A stretch of DNA of 64,000 nt from Actinomycetes bacterium (GCA_021787035.1 JAJYMM010000138.1:30590-94589); one strand, 5' to 3'. Counted from the stretch's first letter, positions 44,090 through 53,084 are shown. Made by a program: numbers and translations. Notes: a model not told the origin generated them from the sequence alone.

Positions 44090-45313
44090 TTGGTGCGTAT
44101 TCACCCAGGCTTGACGATAGGTGCCGTGGCAGCGCTGAGCGCGCTCTTCCCGGCCTTTGCCACGAGCGCATCGGCTTCTACGGTGCGCCAGCCGGGCGTG
44201 GGTGCGCCCGCCCCGAGGTCCCTGCAGATCGTCTCGGGGACGAGCGTCTACAGCTTCGGTGTTGAGGGGGGTGGTGGGAAGATGCGCCCGTTGGAGCACA
44301 ATGTGCCCACCGAGGTGCAGGGCATACCTGGCCATGTAGTAGAGGTTGCGTCTTCCAACTCGGATTCGTACGCCCTGACGGCGGCTGGGACCGTGTGGGC
44401 CTGGGGGGCGGGCCGGCTCGGCGAGCTCGGGAACGGATCTACGCCGAGGTACTCGGGCGTCCCCGTTGAAGTCGGGTTCCCCCCGGGTGTCAGGATCACG
44501 TCACTGCCGAACCCGATGCCCTACAACTCGGGGCTCGCCATCGACTCCGAGGGGCACCTGTGGGGGTGGGGCTACAACCCACACGGCGCGCTTTGCATGC
44601 GCGGCTGGCCTCTCCTCTGGCCAAAGCGCATGCCCGTCTCGAACGTCACGATGGCATCGGGTGCCGGCGACCACACCATCTTCTTGTCGAACGGCCAGGT
44701 TTACGCTTGCGGCCTGGGGAACGCGGGTGAGCTAGGCGACGGCTCGCGAGAGACGAGCTTGCAGCCGGTGGCCGTGGTGGGCCTCCCGCCCGGAGTCGTA
44801 TCGCTGGTCTCGTCCTGGCAAGGCTCCGGTGCGCTTCTTGCCAACGGTTCCTATTACGACTGGGGCTTCAACAGAGAAGGCCAGATGGGTAACGGCACCA
44901 CCCTGGACGCGCTGGTCCCTGTACGCGTGCCCCTGCCCGCCGCCGTCGTCCAGGTGTGGCAGGGCGGGAGCAACGCCGGCAACGGCCAGACGCTCGCCCT
45001 GCTCGCCAACGGGTCAGTGTGGGCGTGGGGGGCAGGAGGTCTCGGACAGCTCGGTGACGGCATGGCGCAGGACTCCCCGGTCCCCGTGCGCGTCGACCTC
45101 CCGGCCGGCGTGCGCTTTACCCAGGTCTGCTCCGGCGGCGACACGAGCTACGCACTCACTTCACAAGGCGTGCTCTGGTCCTGGGGCGGCAACCTCTTCG
45201 GCCAGCTCGGGAACGGCAGCAGCGGGGCCCCCCGTCTCGTCCCTGCGCCCGTCGCCGTGAAGCTCACGCAAATCTCTGCCACCGCGACAAATGTCATAGG
45301 ACTGGCTGCATAG
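44090..45313 (+). CDS. secreted RCC1-repeat (beta-propeller) protein
   Basis: A 407-residue exported protein. A signal peptide (about 1-30, ending TSASAS) is followed by about six RCC1-type repeats, each with pattern S.ALT..G.VW.WG.G..GELG.G: examples are YALTAAGTVWAWGAGRLGEL and TLALLANGSVWAWGAGGLGQL. The repeats should form a seven-bladed propeller outside the cell. The start is TTG 44090 or the adjacent GTG 44093. No sorting signal or membrane anchor is visible. Partner and role are unknown. Confidence 0.8.
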   Translation: MVRIHPGLTIGAVAALSALFPAFATSASASTVRQPGVGAPAPRSLQIVSGTSVYSFGVEGGGGKMRPLEHNVPTEVQGIPGHVVEVASSNSDSYALTAAGTVWAWGAGRLGELGNGSTPRYSGVPVEVGFPPGVRITSLPNPMPYNSGLAIDSEGHLWGWGYNPHGALCMRGWPLLWPKRMPVSNVTMASGAGDHTIFLSNGQVYACGLGNAGELGDGSRETSLQPVAVVGLPPGVVSLVSSWQGSGALLANGSYYDWGFNREGQMGNGTTLDALVPVRVPLPAAVVQVWQGGSNAGNGQTLALLANGSVWAWGAGGLGQLGDGMAQDSPVPVRVDLPAGVRFTQVCSGGDTSYALTSQGVLWSWGGNLFGQLGNGSSGAPRLVPAPVAVKLTQISATATNVIGLAA

Positions 45314-45382
45314 CCCGACCCGGCTCGCGAGACATCAGCTGGAGAGACTCTGGGGAAAACGAGGGGCCTGCAGCGAGAGGGC

Positions 45383-46192
45383 TCATGCCCCTAGTTCAAG
45401 TGCGCGCTGCGTGGCGGCTGCGACCGCCTCCACGAAGGCCGAGCGGACTGCCCTGGCCTCGAGCTGGCGCAGCCCAGCTGCCGTCGTACCCCCGGGCGAA
45501 GTGACCGCGGCGCGGAGGGCTTCGGGAGCTTCGCCCGTGACAGCCAGCAGGCGTGCCGCACCTACGAGCGTTTGGCGCGCCAGCTCGCTCGCCACCTCGC
45601 GAGGTAGGCCCACGAGCACGCCTGCATCGACCATCGCCTCGACCACGAGGAACAGGTACGCCGGGCCCGAACCCGACAGCCCTGTCACGGCGTCCATCCA
45701 GCGCTCCGGCACCTCGACGACCTTGCCGACGGCTCGCATGATGCCCGTCGCCCAGGCCATGTCCTCGGAGGTCGCCCCCGGCCCGGGTGCCACCGCGGTC
45801 GCTGCGTCACCAACGAGTGCGGCTGTGTTGGGCATGGCACGCAGGACGGCCGCGCCTTCACCGCACCAGCGTGCGAGGTCGGCGAGCTTCACCCCTGCCG
45901 CCACGGACAGGACGCGCCTAACGCCTGCAAAGCCGAGGGCCTGGCAAGCGCCCTCGACGTCGCCGGGCTTAACGGCTACCACCGCCCCCTCGGCCTGTAC
46001 CGGCTCGGAGACGATCTCCAGTCCGGGGAAACGGCCGGCCAGGCCTTCTGGAGAAGCCAGCTCCGCTTGGCGCGCCGGCGACGCCTCAGCCACGGCTAGA
46101 TCCGTTGGCCTCGCCCAGCCCGAGATGAGCAGGCCCTCCAAGAGCGCGGCACCCATCTTGCCGCCGCCCACCACGAGAAGCTTCGCGACCAT
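45383..46192 (-). CDS. proC: pyrroline-5-carboxylate reductase
   Basis: A 269-residue enzyme that reduces pyrroline-5-carboxylate to proline with NAD(P)H. It has the nucleotide-binding LLVVGGGKMGAALLEGLL at the N-terminus, AVKPGDVEGACQALG, and the C-terminal signature DAVTGLSGSGPAYLFLVVEAM followed by TSPGGTTAAGLRQLE. The ATG at 46192 is chosen because the GxGxxG motif follows directly; an upstream GTG-type start (46225) adds 11 non-homologous residues. It lies downstream of mshA on the same strand. Confidence 0.93.
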   Translation of the reverse strand: MVAKLLVVGGGKMGAALLEGLLISGWARPTDLAVAEASPARQAELASPEGLAGRFPGLEIVSEPVQAEGAVVAVKPGDVEGACQALGFAGVRRVLSVAAGVKLADLARWCGEGAAVLRAMPNTAALVGDAATAVAPGPGATSEDMAWATGIMRAVGKVVEVPERWMDAVTGLSGSGPAYLFLVVEAMVDAGVLVGLPREVASELARQTLVGAARLLAVTGEAPEALRAAVTSPGGTTAAGLRQLEARAVRSAFVEAVAAATQRALELGA

Positions 46193-46420
46193 GGGGGCAA
46201 CGCTATCGACCGCGCCCTCGGGCACCGCCGTTTCGCACTTCCCCGAACGAACCGGCGGGGTGCCCTCGGGCTACGGGTACCCGCAATGCTACCCCTGCCC
46301 TCGTCTCCGACCGCTCGAGGAGCCACAATGGCCCCAGGGGGGTGCGCCCCAGGGCCGCCCTTTGGCCCCCTCGGGCGTTGCGGAGGCGCCGGAGGAAGGC
46401 TGCGGCGCGCCTGGCAGGCT

Positions 46421-47665
46421 TCAGCCGCAGTTGACGAGGTCTCGGCCGGCCAACGAGGCGATCAGCTCGCTGAAGCGCGTGGCTGCGGCGGGCCACGTGT
46501 AAGGACTGGAGGCCTCCAGGGCCGCCGCGCCCATGAGGCGGGCGAGGGCCATGTCTTCTAGCAGCTCTTTCAGGTAGTGGGCGAAGCCCTCGACGTCTCC
46601 GGGAGCCACCAGGTAGCCGGTGCGACCGTGGTCGACCAAGTCGGCGAGGCCGCCCACGGCAGACGCGACCACGGGCACCGCGCAAGCAGACGCCTCGAGC
46701 GCGACAAGGCCGAAGGACTCTGACCAGCTCGGGACGACGCACACATCAGCGGCGCGGTAGTAGCTGGACAGCAGCTCATGAGGAATAGCCGGTACCCACC
46801 TAACCCGCCCTCCAAGGCCGCTCCGCTCCGCGATCGCCTTTGCGTTCGCGAGCTCCTCCTCGCCACGTGGCCCGCTCGGGCCACCCACCACGACGAAGAG
46901 CGCCTGGCCTGAGCGCGTGGCGCCCGAGAGCAGAGCAATTGCCTTGGTGGCAACCGCGAGGCCTTTGAGAGCTTGGATGCGGCCGACAAAGAGCACCACC
47001 GGGGCTCCCTCCGGTAGCCCGACGGCCCTCCTGGCCTGGGCCTGGTCACCGGGGGCGAAAAAGGCGCGGTGCACCCCGGGCAAGACAGTCGCTACGCGCT
47101 CGGGACCTGCACCGTAGAGCCGGACGAGGTCGTCTGCCTCGGAGCGCGAGCACGCAACGAGGAGGTCGGAACAGTCGGCCGACTGCTGCTCACCTTCTTC
47201 CCGTCCGGGTTCGGGCGTCTCCTCTGCGCTCCTCGCCTTGACCCGGCCGAGCGTGTGGAACGTGGTTGCGAGCGGCAGCGATAGCACGTGTTTCAAGGTG
47301 TGGCCGGCGGTGGCGGAGAGCCAGTAGTTCGCGTGGAGGAGGTCGACTGGTTCCCCCTTGGCCGAGAGCGCCGCGAGGCTTTCTCCCACCCCGGCTGCCC
47401 ATTCACCCACGAGCGGGGCGAGTAGCTCCTTGGCCACGGGCGCCGCCGGGCCAGCAGGGACGTGGTGCACACGAAGCCCTGGCTCCACCGGGAGCGATGC
47501 CGGCTGCGCGGGGTCGTCGCGGCGCGTGTAGACCTCGCAGCGCGCACCTGAACGCGCCAGCGCAGTTGCGAGCTCACGCACGTAGACGTTCATGCCCCCG
47601 GCGTCTGCCGAACCTGGCTGGGCCAGGGGGGACGTGTGCATCGAAAGGACCGCCACGGCGCGCAT
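46421..47665 (-). CDS. mshA: D-inositol-3-phosphate glycosyltransferase, mycothiol synthesis
   Basis: A 414-residue GT-B family 4 glycosyltransferase that transfers GlcNAc from UDP-GlcNAc to inositol phosphate, the first step of mycothiol synthesis. The N-terminus HTSPLAQPGSADAGGMNVYV is the MshA fingerprint. The C-terminal domain has VLFVGRIQALKGL and the nucleotide-sugar motif SWSESFGLVALEASACAVPVVAS. Mycothiol is restricted to actinobacteria, which supports the taxonomic reading. Confidence 0.92.
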   Translation of the reverse strand: MRAVAVLSMHTSPLAQPGSADAGGMNVYVRELATALARSGARCEVYTRRDDPAQPASLPVEPGLRVHHVPAGPAAPVAKELLAPLVGEWAAGVGESLAALSAKGEPVDLLHANYWLSATAGHTLKHVLSLPLATTFHTLGRVKARSAEETPEPGREEGEQQSADCSDLLVACSRSEADDLVRLYGAGPERVATVLPGVHRAFFAPGDQAQARRAVGLPEGAPVVLFVGRIQALKGLAVATKAIALLSGATRSGQALFVVVGGPSGPRGEEELANAKAIAERSGLGGRVRWVPAIPHELLSSYYRAADVCVVPSWSESFGLVALEASACAVPVVASAVGGLADLVDHGRTGYLVAPGDVEGFAHYLKELLEDMALARLMGAAALEASSPYTWPAAATRFSELIASLAGRDLVNCG

Positions 47666-47731
47666 GGCCCGAGGCTAACGCCGGTGCCAGGCTATTTAGG
47701 AGGCGAGGAGAGGGCTGAGCGCGGGACCGGT

Positions 47732-48271
47732 TCAGGCCAGCAGCGCGTCGACGGACGCCTCGCCGCTTTTGTAGCGGCGCACGATCTCTTCTTGGATCCG
47801 GTCCTGTACGGCGTGCAGCGCCCGACGTTCGTCCGAGACGTCGCGCTCCAGTGAAACGAGCCCAGCGAGCAGCTCCTCCAGTTGAGTGGAGGCGAGGTCG
47901 GCCAGATAACCCAGTTGCTCTGACGGGCAGATGCGGTCCACCCTCGCCGCGAGGCGGTCCTGTGCACCCTCAGCGGGCGCGAGAAGAGCCGGAAGCCTGC
48001 CCGGCCCGCCAGGCCGAGCGTGCTCCCCGAGGATCTGGGGCAACTGTCCTACGAGGGCATCAGGCTTGGGGGCCGACAGCCCGAGGTCCCGTCGCTCGGT
48101 CTCTGCCGTTAGGAGATCGATCCGGGCCTGCGCCAGGCGCCGCAAGTACGAGAGGCCGGTCTCGAGCTCGGCACACACGTCGCGCTTGGAACGCAGGTCT
48201 TCGAGCGAGAGCTGCTGCAGGCCGGCTAGGTAAGCCGGGTCGAACACCTCGACCAGGTTGAGCTCGGGCAT
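47732..48271 (-). CDS. RsiG-like anti-sigma factor, c-di-GMP binding
   Basis: A 179-residue, largely helical protein. Residues 37-52 (E37, S41, R44, Q48, D52 in ETGLSYLRRLAQARID) match exactly the E(X)3S(X)2R(X)3Q(X)3D c-di-GMP-binding motif of Streptomyces RsiG. A second copy, E142, S146, R149, H153, D157, has the same spacing with His in place of Gln. RsiG holds the flagellar/sporulation sigma factor WhiG when loaded with c-di-GMP. The sigma partner is not in this window. The start is ATG 48271. Confidence 0.78.
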   Translation of the reverse strand: MPELNLVEVFDPAYLAGLQQLSLEDLRSKRDVCAELETGLSYLRRLAQARIDLLTAETERRDLGLSAPKPDALVGQLPQILGEHARPGGPGRLPALLAPAEGAQDRLAARVDRICPSEQLGYLADLASTQLEELLAGLVSLERDVSDERRALHAVQDRIQEEIVRRYKSGEASVDALLA

Positions 48272-48329
48272 CCCACCGAGGGTACCGCAGGTTGGCATGA
48301 CCCGTGCGGTCGAGGTACCACCAAGGGCG

Positions 48330-48611
48330 TCAACGAAAGCGCGCACAGCCTCCCGAGACTGGCGGAAGCACGGCAACTTCGTCGCCCGTTGCGAGCACGT
48401 GGCCTGGATCCGTGGGCTCGCCGTTGACCCAGAGCGCGCAGCTCGCCATGACATCTGCGAGCCCGTTCCCATAGCGGGCGACCAGCGCCTCCGCGAGCTC
48501 GGCCACCGTGGTTCCGGGCGTCGCCTCGAAGCTTGTACGAGGAGTGCCGGTGGCCAACCTCGCGGTGGCAAAGAAAAGTACGGTTACCGAGAGGTTGGCG
48601 CTCGTGACCAT
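48330..48611 (-). CDS. MoaD/ThiS family sulfur carrier with extended C-terminus
   Basis: A 93-residue beta-grasp protein: SVTVLFFATARLATGTPRTSF at the start, PGTTVAELAEALVARYG, and WVNGEPTD...GDEVAVLPPVSGG. Sulfur carriers normally end in Gly-Gly, which is activated by adenylation. Here GG is followed by five residues (CARFR), so activation would need trimming, as for QbsE, whose GG is followed by Cys-Phe. It is divergent from a phosphatase gene. Confidence 0.82.
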   Translation of the reverse strand: MVTSANLSVTVLFFATARLATGTPRTSFEATPGTTVAELAEALVARYGNGLADVMASCALWVNGEPTDPGHVLATGDEVAVLPPVSGGCARFR

Positions 48612-48631
48612 CTGTGCGTAAATGTAGCGTT

Positions 48632-49291
48632 GTGCCTCGCCTTCTTGTTTTGCGCCACGCGCAGTCTGTCTGGAACGCCCAAGGCCTCATGCAGGGTTGG
48701 TCCGATGCCCCCCTCTCCCAAGTTGGCGAGGCCCAGGCTGTGCGCGCCGGCCGGGCGCTGGCTTCAGCAGGAGTGAAGCCGGGGCTGGTCGGCTCTTCGG
48801 ATCTCTTGCGCGCCCGCAGGACGGCCGAGCTCCTAGCCGCCGAAACTGGGTACGAGGCCACGCCTCTTGTGGACCCCGCGCTTCGCGAGCAGGACCTCGG
48901 CAACTGGAACGGCCTGAGCCGTGCGGAGATCAAACAGCGTTGGCCGTCCGAGCTGGCCAAACGCGACCTTGGCGGGATCGGCGACGTCCCTGGGGGAGAG
49001 ACTGGCCCCGCCTTTGCCGAGCGCTGCCTCGGGGCGCTCGAGCGTTTTGCCGCGACGCTCTTCGAAGCAGGAGAAGAAGCAGGAGAAGAGGTGGCCGTAA
49101 CCGTCACCCACGGCGGCGTCGTGATCGCTTTGGAGCACGCGCTCGGCTGCTGGCAGGCGGGGGTAGGCCACCCTAACCTCTCGGGGTGGTGGCTCGACGT
49201 CATCGGCCCGGGCGGCCTCGGGGACATGGTCGTTAGAGAACGCGTCGAGCTGAAGGACGCCGGCGTGGAAAATGCCACTCGTAGCTTGTAA
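48632..49291 (+). CDS. histidine phosphatase family protein
   Basis: A phosphoglycerate-mutase-like phosphatase of about 219 residues. The catalytic motif reads LVLRHAQSVWN (RHAQ instead of the common RHGQ/E), the second conserved arginine is in LLRARRTAELLA, and the second histidine is in VTVTHGGVVIAL. An EAGEEAGEE duplication lies in a loop. GTG 48632 is chosen because homology starts there; GTG 48614 is possible but would leave only 2 bp to the divergent moaD-like start. Confidence 0.85.
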   Translation: MPRLLVLRHAQSVWNAQGLMQGWSDAPLSQVGEAQAVRAGRALASAGVKPGLVGSSDLLRARRTAELLAAETGYEATPLVDPALREQDLGNWNGLSRAEIKQRWPSELAKRDLGGIGDVPGGETGPAFAERCLGALERFAATLFEAGEEAGEEVAVTVTHGGVVIALEHALGCWQAGVGHPNLSGWWLDVIGPGGLGDMVVRERVELKDAGVENATRSL

Positions 49292-49302
49292 TTTTTCGCC
49301 TC

Positions 49303-49788
49303 ATGGAAGTGGAGGTCATCCGCAGCCGGCGCCGGCGCAAAACCGTCCAGGCTCAGCGGGTCGGCGACGTCCTCCGGGTGAGCGTCCCTGCCGGCCTCTC
49401 AGCCGCCGAGGAGGAGCGCTGGGTCAACGAGATGCTGAGGCGCGTCGAACGCCGCCAACGGGCCCCGAGCCCCGACCTGGAGGCGCGCGCCAAGAAGCTC
49501 GCGGCCAAGTTCGAGCTCCGGTGCCCTGCGGAGATCCGCTGGGTGGACAACCAGGAATCCCGCTGGGGCAGCTGCAGTCCCTGGGAGGGGACGGTCCGCA
49601 TCTCGTCGAAGCTCGCTGGAGAGCCGGGCTGGGTCCTCGACTACGTGATCGTCCACGAGCTCGCCCATCTGCAGGTAGGCGGTCATGGGCAGGCCTTCTG
49701 GCGCTTGGTCAACCGTTACCCGCTGGCGGAGCGGGCACGGGGCTTCCTGATAGCCCGTGGCCTCGGCGAGCCAGGTAGCGCCAAGTGA
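49303..49788 (+). CDS. YgjP-like (DUF45) metallopeptidase
   Basis: A 161-residue protein of the M48/WSS1-like YgjP family. It contains RWGSCSPWEGTVRISSKLAG, the zinc motif HELAHLQVGGHGQAFW (HExxH plus downstream histidine) and an N-terminal strand pair VEVIRSRRRRKTVQAQRV. It is soluble, unlike HtpX. The start lies 11 bp after the phosphatase stop, and its own stop overlaps the carboxyltransferase gene (GTGA). Confidence 0.85.
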   Translation: MEVEVIRSRRRRKTVQAQRVGDVLRVSVPAGLSAAEEERWVNEMLRRVERRQRAPSPDLEARAKKLAAKFELRCPAEIRWVDNQESRWGSCSPWEGTVRISSKLAGEPGWVLDYVIVHELAHLQVGGHGQAFWRLVNRYPLAERARGFLIARGLGEPGSAK

Positions 49789-51191
49789 GAGGCTGGCCAC
49801 GAGTAGAAGCCGACGCCCCTTTGGCGACGGGGCAAATGGCGGCCAGGCGCGCCTTTCCTGACGTCGGGAAAGGAGTTGCCGTATCGGTCAGGTGCGGCCC
49901 TCTTGACGGGGGCCAGAGGCCGGTCGTGACCGCAACCGTCCACGAGCCGGAGCCCGGCCAGGCCCTCGGTGCCGAAGCTGCCACTGCGCTCGCTGACGCG
50001 GCGGAGAGGGCACTAACCCTGCGCCTCCCGCTGGTCCTCACGATGGCCTCGTCGGGGCCGTCTCCCGAAGAAGACGTCTCCGCCCTGGACGGGTGGGGGC
50101 GCGTGGCGCGCGCCGTCGCTCGCTGTTCGGGCATGGTCCCCGTCGTTGCTGTGGTGGGCGGCCCGCTGCTCTCGGGGCCGGCACTCCTGCTCGGGCTCGT
50201 CGACGCCGTCGTGATGACCTCGGCCGCGCTCGTGTACGTCTCTGGCCCCGCCGCCGTCGCCCAAGTGACCGGTGTCCCAGTCCAGCCCGAACAGCTTGGG
50301 GGCTACCGCGTCCACTCGGCCCGCTCGGGCGTGGCGACGTTGGTTGCCGCGGACCTCGCCGGAGCGACCGAACTTGTGGCGCAGCTACTGTCGTTCCTGC
50401 CGTTGCACTGCGATCAGCTGCCTCCGTTCCTGCTCTCGGGTGACCCGGCCTCCCGGCCAACGCCCGAGCTCCGCGACGCGGTGCCCACTCGTGCCTCGGG
50501 TAGCTATGACGTCCGTACGTTGGTTACCTCGGTTGCTGACGACGGCAGGCTCTTCGAGCTCCGAACCGGGTGGGCACCCCAGCTCGTGACCGGTTTCGTG
50601 CGTCTTGGCGGCTACTCGGTGGGCGTCCTTGCCAACCAGCCCCAGTCGATGTCCGGCACGCTCGACATCGCAGCATCGCAAAAAGGGGCCAGCTTTGTGG
50701 GGCTGTGCGATGCGTTTAACGTTCCGCTGCTCACGATCGTGGACACCTCGGGGTTTATGCCGGGGAGGGACCTCGAGTGGCGGGGCATCATCCGCCATGG
50801 TGCCGAACTGGTCTTTGCCTACGCCGAGGCCACCGTGCCCCGGGTCAGCCTGATCGTACGCAAGGCGTACGGAGGTGCCTACATCGTCATGGACTCCAAG
50901 GGCATGGGCAACGACATATGCATTGCCTGGCCGAGTGCTGAGCTTGCGGTGATGGGTGCCGAAGGCGCCGTGAGCATTGTCCACCGTCGCGCTGCCCCAG
51001 AGGACCGCGCCCGTCTGGTGGAGGACTACGAGCGCACCTTTTTGAACCCCTACGTGGCAGCCGAGCGGGGCTACGTGGATATGGTGATAGACCCGGCGGA
51101 GACGAGGAAGGTGCTAATCGGCTGCTTCCGGGCCCTTTCGACCAAGCGCGAGCGCCTCGTCTCGCGCAAGCACGGCAACAGCCCGTTGTAG
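49785..51191 (+). CDS. acyl-CoA carboxylase carboxyltransferase-like protein
   Basis: A 468-residue protein with two crotonase-like halves. The C-terminal half is typical PccB/AccD: GFVRLGGYSVGVLANQPQ, DAFNVPLLTIVDTSGFMPG, then RKAYGGAYIVMDSKGMGND and YVAAERGYVDMVIDP. The N-terminal half is divergent and shorter than in PccB (about 520 residues), with weak oxyanion-hole motifs. No biotin carboxylase or BCCP gene is near, so the partner and substrate are unknown. It overlaps the metallopeptidase gene by four bases. Confidence 0.82.
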   Translation: MRGWPRVEADAPLATGQMAARRAFPDVGKGVAVSVRCGPLDGGQRPVVTATVHEPEPGQALGAEAATALADAAERALTLRLPLVLTMASSGPSPEEDVSALDGWGRVARAVARCSGMVPVVAVVGGPLLSGPALLLGLVDAVVMTSAALVYVSGPAAVAQVTGVPVQPEQLGGYRVHSARSGVATLVAADLAGATELVAQLLSFLPLHCDQLPPFLLSGDPASRPTPELRDAVPTRASGSYDVRTLVTSVADDGRLFELRTGWAPQLVTGFVRLGGYSVGVLANQPQSMSGTLDIAASQKGASFVGLCDAFNVPLLTIVDTSGFMPGRDLEWRGIIRHGAELVFAYAEATVPRVSLIVRKAYGGAYIVMDSKGMGNDICIAWPSAELAVMGAEGAVSIVHRRAAPEDRARLVEDYERTFLNPYVAAERGYVDMVIDPAETRKVLIGCFRALSTKRERLVSRKHGNSPL

Positions 51192-51230
51192 CGGCAACAG
51201 CCCGGTGCGGCGTCGCCGACCCGCCCCTCC

Positions 51231-52565
51231 TCACCCCCTGCCCGCCAGCCTTGGGCGAGCGGACAAGTCGGCCAGGTCTGCGGCGGCGCGGCCGGCGTTC
51301 CAGCCTTCGTAGTCCCTCACCGAGAAGCGCGTTTCGCTGAGCTTTGGGAACGACTTGTGGACTGCCCCTTCGACATGCTCCTCGCGGCTCGCGAGGACAG
51401 GTAGTAGGGAGCGGCCCGCCTCCTCCACCGCAGCGCGGGTGGCGGCCTCGGACGCTTCGCGGAGGCGCGCTCCTATCCGATCGGCATAGGCGATCAGGAA
51501 CGAGCGGCGGTACGAGGGCCGCTTCGAGCGCTCCGCTTCGAGGCTTCCCGCCTTGCGCAAAGGCAGGCGCATGTGTTTGGAGGCATGCACCAGGAGCGCA
51601 GTAAAGAGGACCTCAAAGGCATCGAGGTCGTCGGGGTGACCGAAGATGGTGGACATGCCGAGCTCGTGGTCTGCTATGGCCCGGCAGCGGTTGGCGGACG
51701 CGACCACGTGCGCGAGGTAGGACTTTTCCTTGCGATAGGGGTCATCGAGCCAGCACCTGAGGGCCTCGACGTCGGGCTCCCCGCCCTCGGACATTCCCTC
51801 TAGCGCAGCCCTGTCGAGGTTGTTGCGCGCCATGAGCTCCTGCGCCTTGGCGAGGAAAGCCTCGGCTTCTTCTTCGAAGCCTGTCGCCTCTGCTTTGGCA
51901 AGAAGCGCCCTTACCTTGGCGAGGAGCCCGGGGTCGATGCCTGGCCGTGGGCCCGAGCCAACGCGCCGGCGTGCCGGCACGAGCTCTGGCAGGGGACGAA
52001 GGTGTACGAGTGCGGAAACGGCCCAGACGGCAGAACCGACGTCTGTATGCCAGGACTGGGCCGTGGCCCGTAGGCGGCGGGCGCCACCGGCCAGGTCGTC
52101 CAGTTGGGACTCCCAGCGCTGGTGTGCCCATGTGGGGGGTCGGCGGCGGCGTACGGCTTCCGCGAGCACGCCCTCGATAAAACCGGCCGCTGTGGCGTTG
52201 GTTAGGCGGCGAGAGGCCTTGGAGAGGTCGAGGGGCTCCCAGCCCCGGTGCATGGCGAGAGTGGCATTGACCGTAAGGGCAGCGGTGAGGCGGTCGCTCA
52301 CCAGCTCGCGCTGGCCCGGGTGTGGCTCGTCCGGCCCGGCTAGGGCTGCGATGAGAGGGCTCGGGTCGTGTCCTTCGCAGTCGGCGTGGGCTGCCTCGAC
52401 TATGAGGGCGTCGACCTGCTCGGGCGACGACGGCCAGGGGCTATTTATGCTGCGGCTCCCAGGCGAGGTGATGCGTTGACCGTTGCCGTGGCGGCGTGCT
52501 TTGGCCTGCCGGCGAGAGCGGTGCTTGGTTGCCATGGCGTCAATCCAAGCAGGCGGGTGTGACAT
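51231..52565 (-). CDS. DUF2786 domain protein
   Basis: A 444-residue protein. Residues about 215-255, LLAKVRALLAKAEATGFEEEAEAFLAKAQELMARNNLD, form the DUF2786 helical motif. The following 180 residues (SYLAHVVASANRCRAIADHELG...LLVHASKHMRLPLR...RRSFLIAYADRIGARLREA) match the region that usually accompanies it in actinobacterial proteins. Function is unknown. A later ATG near 52535 (MATKHRSRRQ) is a credible alternative start. Confidence 0.78.
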   Translation of the reverse strand: MSHPPAWIDAMATKHRSRRQAKARRHGNGQRITSPGSRSINSPWPSSPEQVDALIVEAAHADCEGHDPSPLIAALAGPDEPHPGQRELVSDRLTAALTVNATLAMHRGWEPLDLSKASRRLTNATAAGFIEGVLAEAVRRRRPPTWAHQRWESQLDDLAGGARRLRATAQSWHTDVGSAVWAVSALVHLRPLPELVPARRRVGSGPRPGIDPGLLAKVRALLAKAEATGFEEEAEAFLAKAQELMARNNLDRAALEGMSEGGEPDVEALRCWLDDPYRKEKSYLAHVVASANRCRAIADHELGMSTIFGHPDDLDAFEVLFTALLVHASKHMRLPLRKAGSLEAERSKRPSYRRSFLIAYADRIGARLREASEAATRAAVEEAGRSLLPVLASREEHVEGAVHKSFPKLSETRFSVRDYEGWNAGRAAADLADLSARPRLAGRG

Positions 52566-52657
52566 GGTGGTGGACGTTGGCTAGCCGTACCGATGCGTCT
52601 CACGGTACTGGCTCGCCGCGTGTGCCAACCCGCGAGTGCCAACCGCAGTGAGGTTCA

Positions 52658-53079
52658 TCAGGGTAGGAGGTGTCGGCGTAGGAAGTCGAGTTCGGCGGCG
52701 ACGACGGTCTCGTGTTGGTCGAGGAAGGCGGAGTAGTGCCCGCCGTCGATCGTGAGGACTTCCGCTCCGGGTGCCCGGTGGGCGGCCTTTAGTGCCGGTG
52801 CGGCGAGCACAGATTGATCGTGGGTGCTGATTACCGCCATGAGCGGGCACCTTATGTGGTGGGCGGTCCTGCCTGGGCGGTAGAGCCCTACTCGCATCAC
52901 CGAGCGGGCAGCGATTGCTTGCTCCCAGGTGGGGTAGGGGTCACCCCCGCCCCGCCGGCCATGACCACGCACGCACCGTTGCCACCCCGGTAGTACCAGG
53001 CGGCACAGTCGTCCACACCGCTTCGGAACGTGATGCCCTCCCGCTGCGCTGCCGCCGTTTCTCTTTGTGAGGTGCTCAT
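52658..53079 (-). pseudogene. alpha/beta hydrolase with internal deletion
   Basis: The N-terminal piece starts at ATG 53079 and reads ITFRSGVDDCAAWYYRGG and VVMAGGAGVT in one frame, to a stop at 52897. The C-terminal piece, in another frame, reads HHIRCPLMAVISTHDQSVLA and VLTIDGGHYSAFLDQH, with the catalytic His region, to a stop at 52658. The nucleophile elbow and lid between them are gone. The gene is divergent from a TetR gene with a strong operator between. Confidence 0.7.
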
Positions 53080-53084
53080 AGTCT

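Noticed and set aside
52583..52613. Imperfect inverted repeat AGCCGTACCG/CGGTACTGGCT upstream of the DUF2786 gene
   Set aside because: It has a bulge and no T tract, so I could not decide between a weak terminator and chance.
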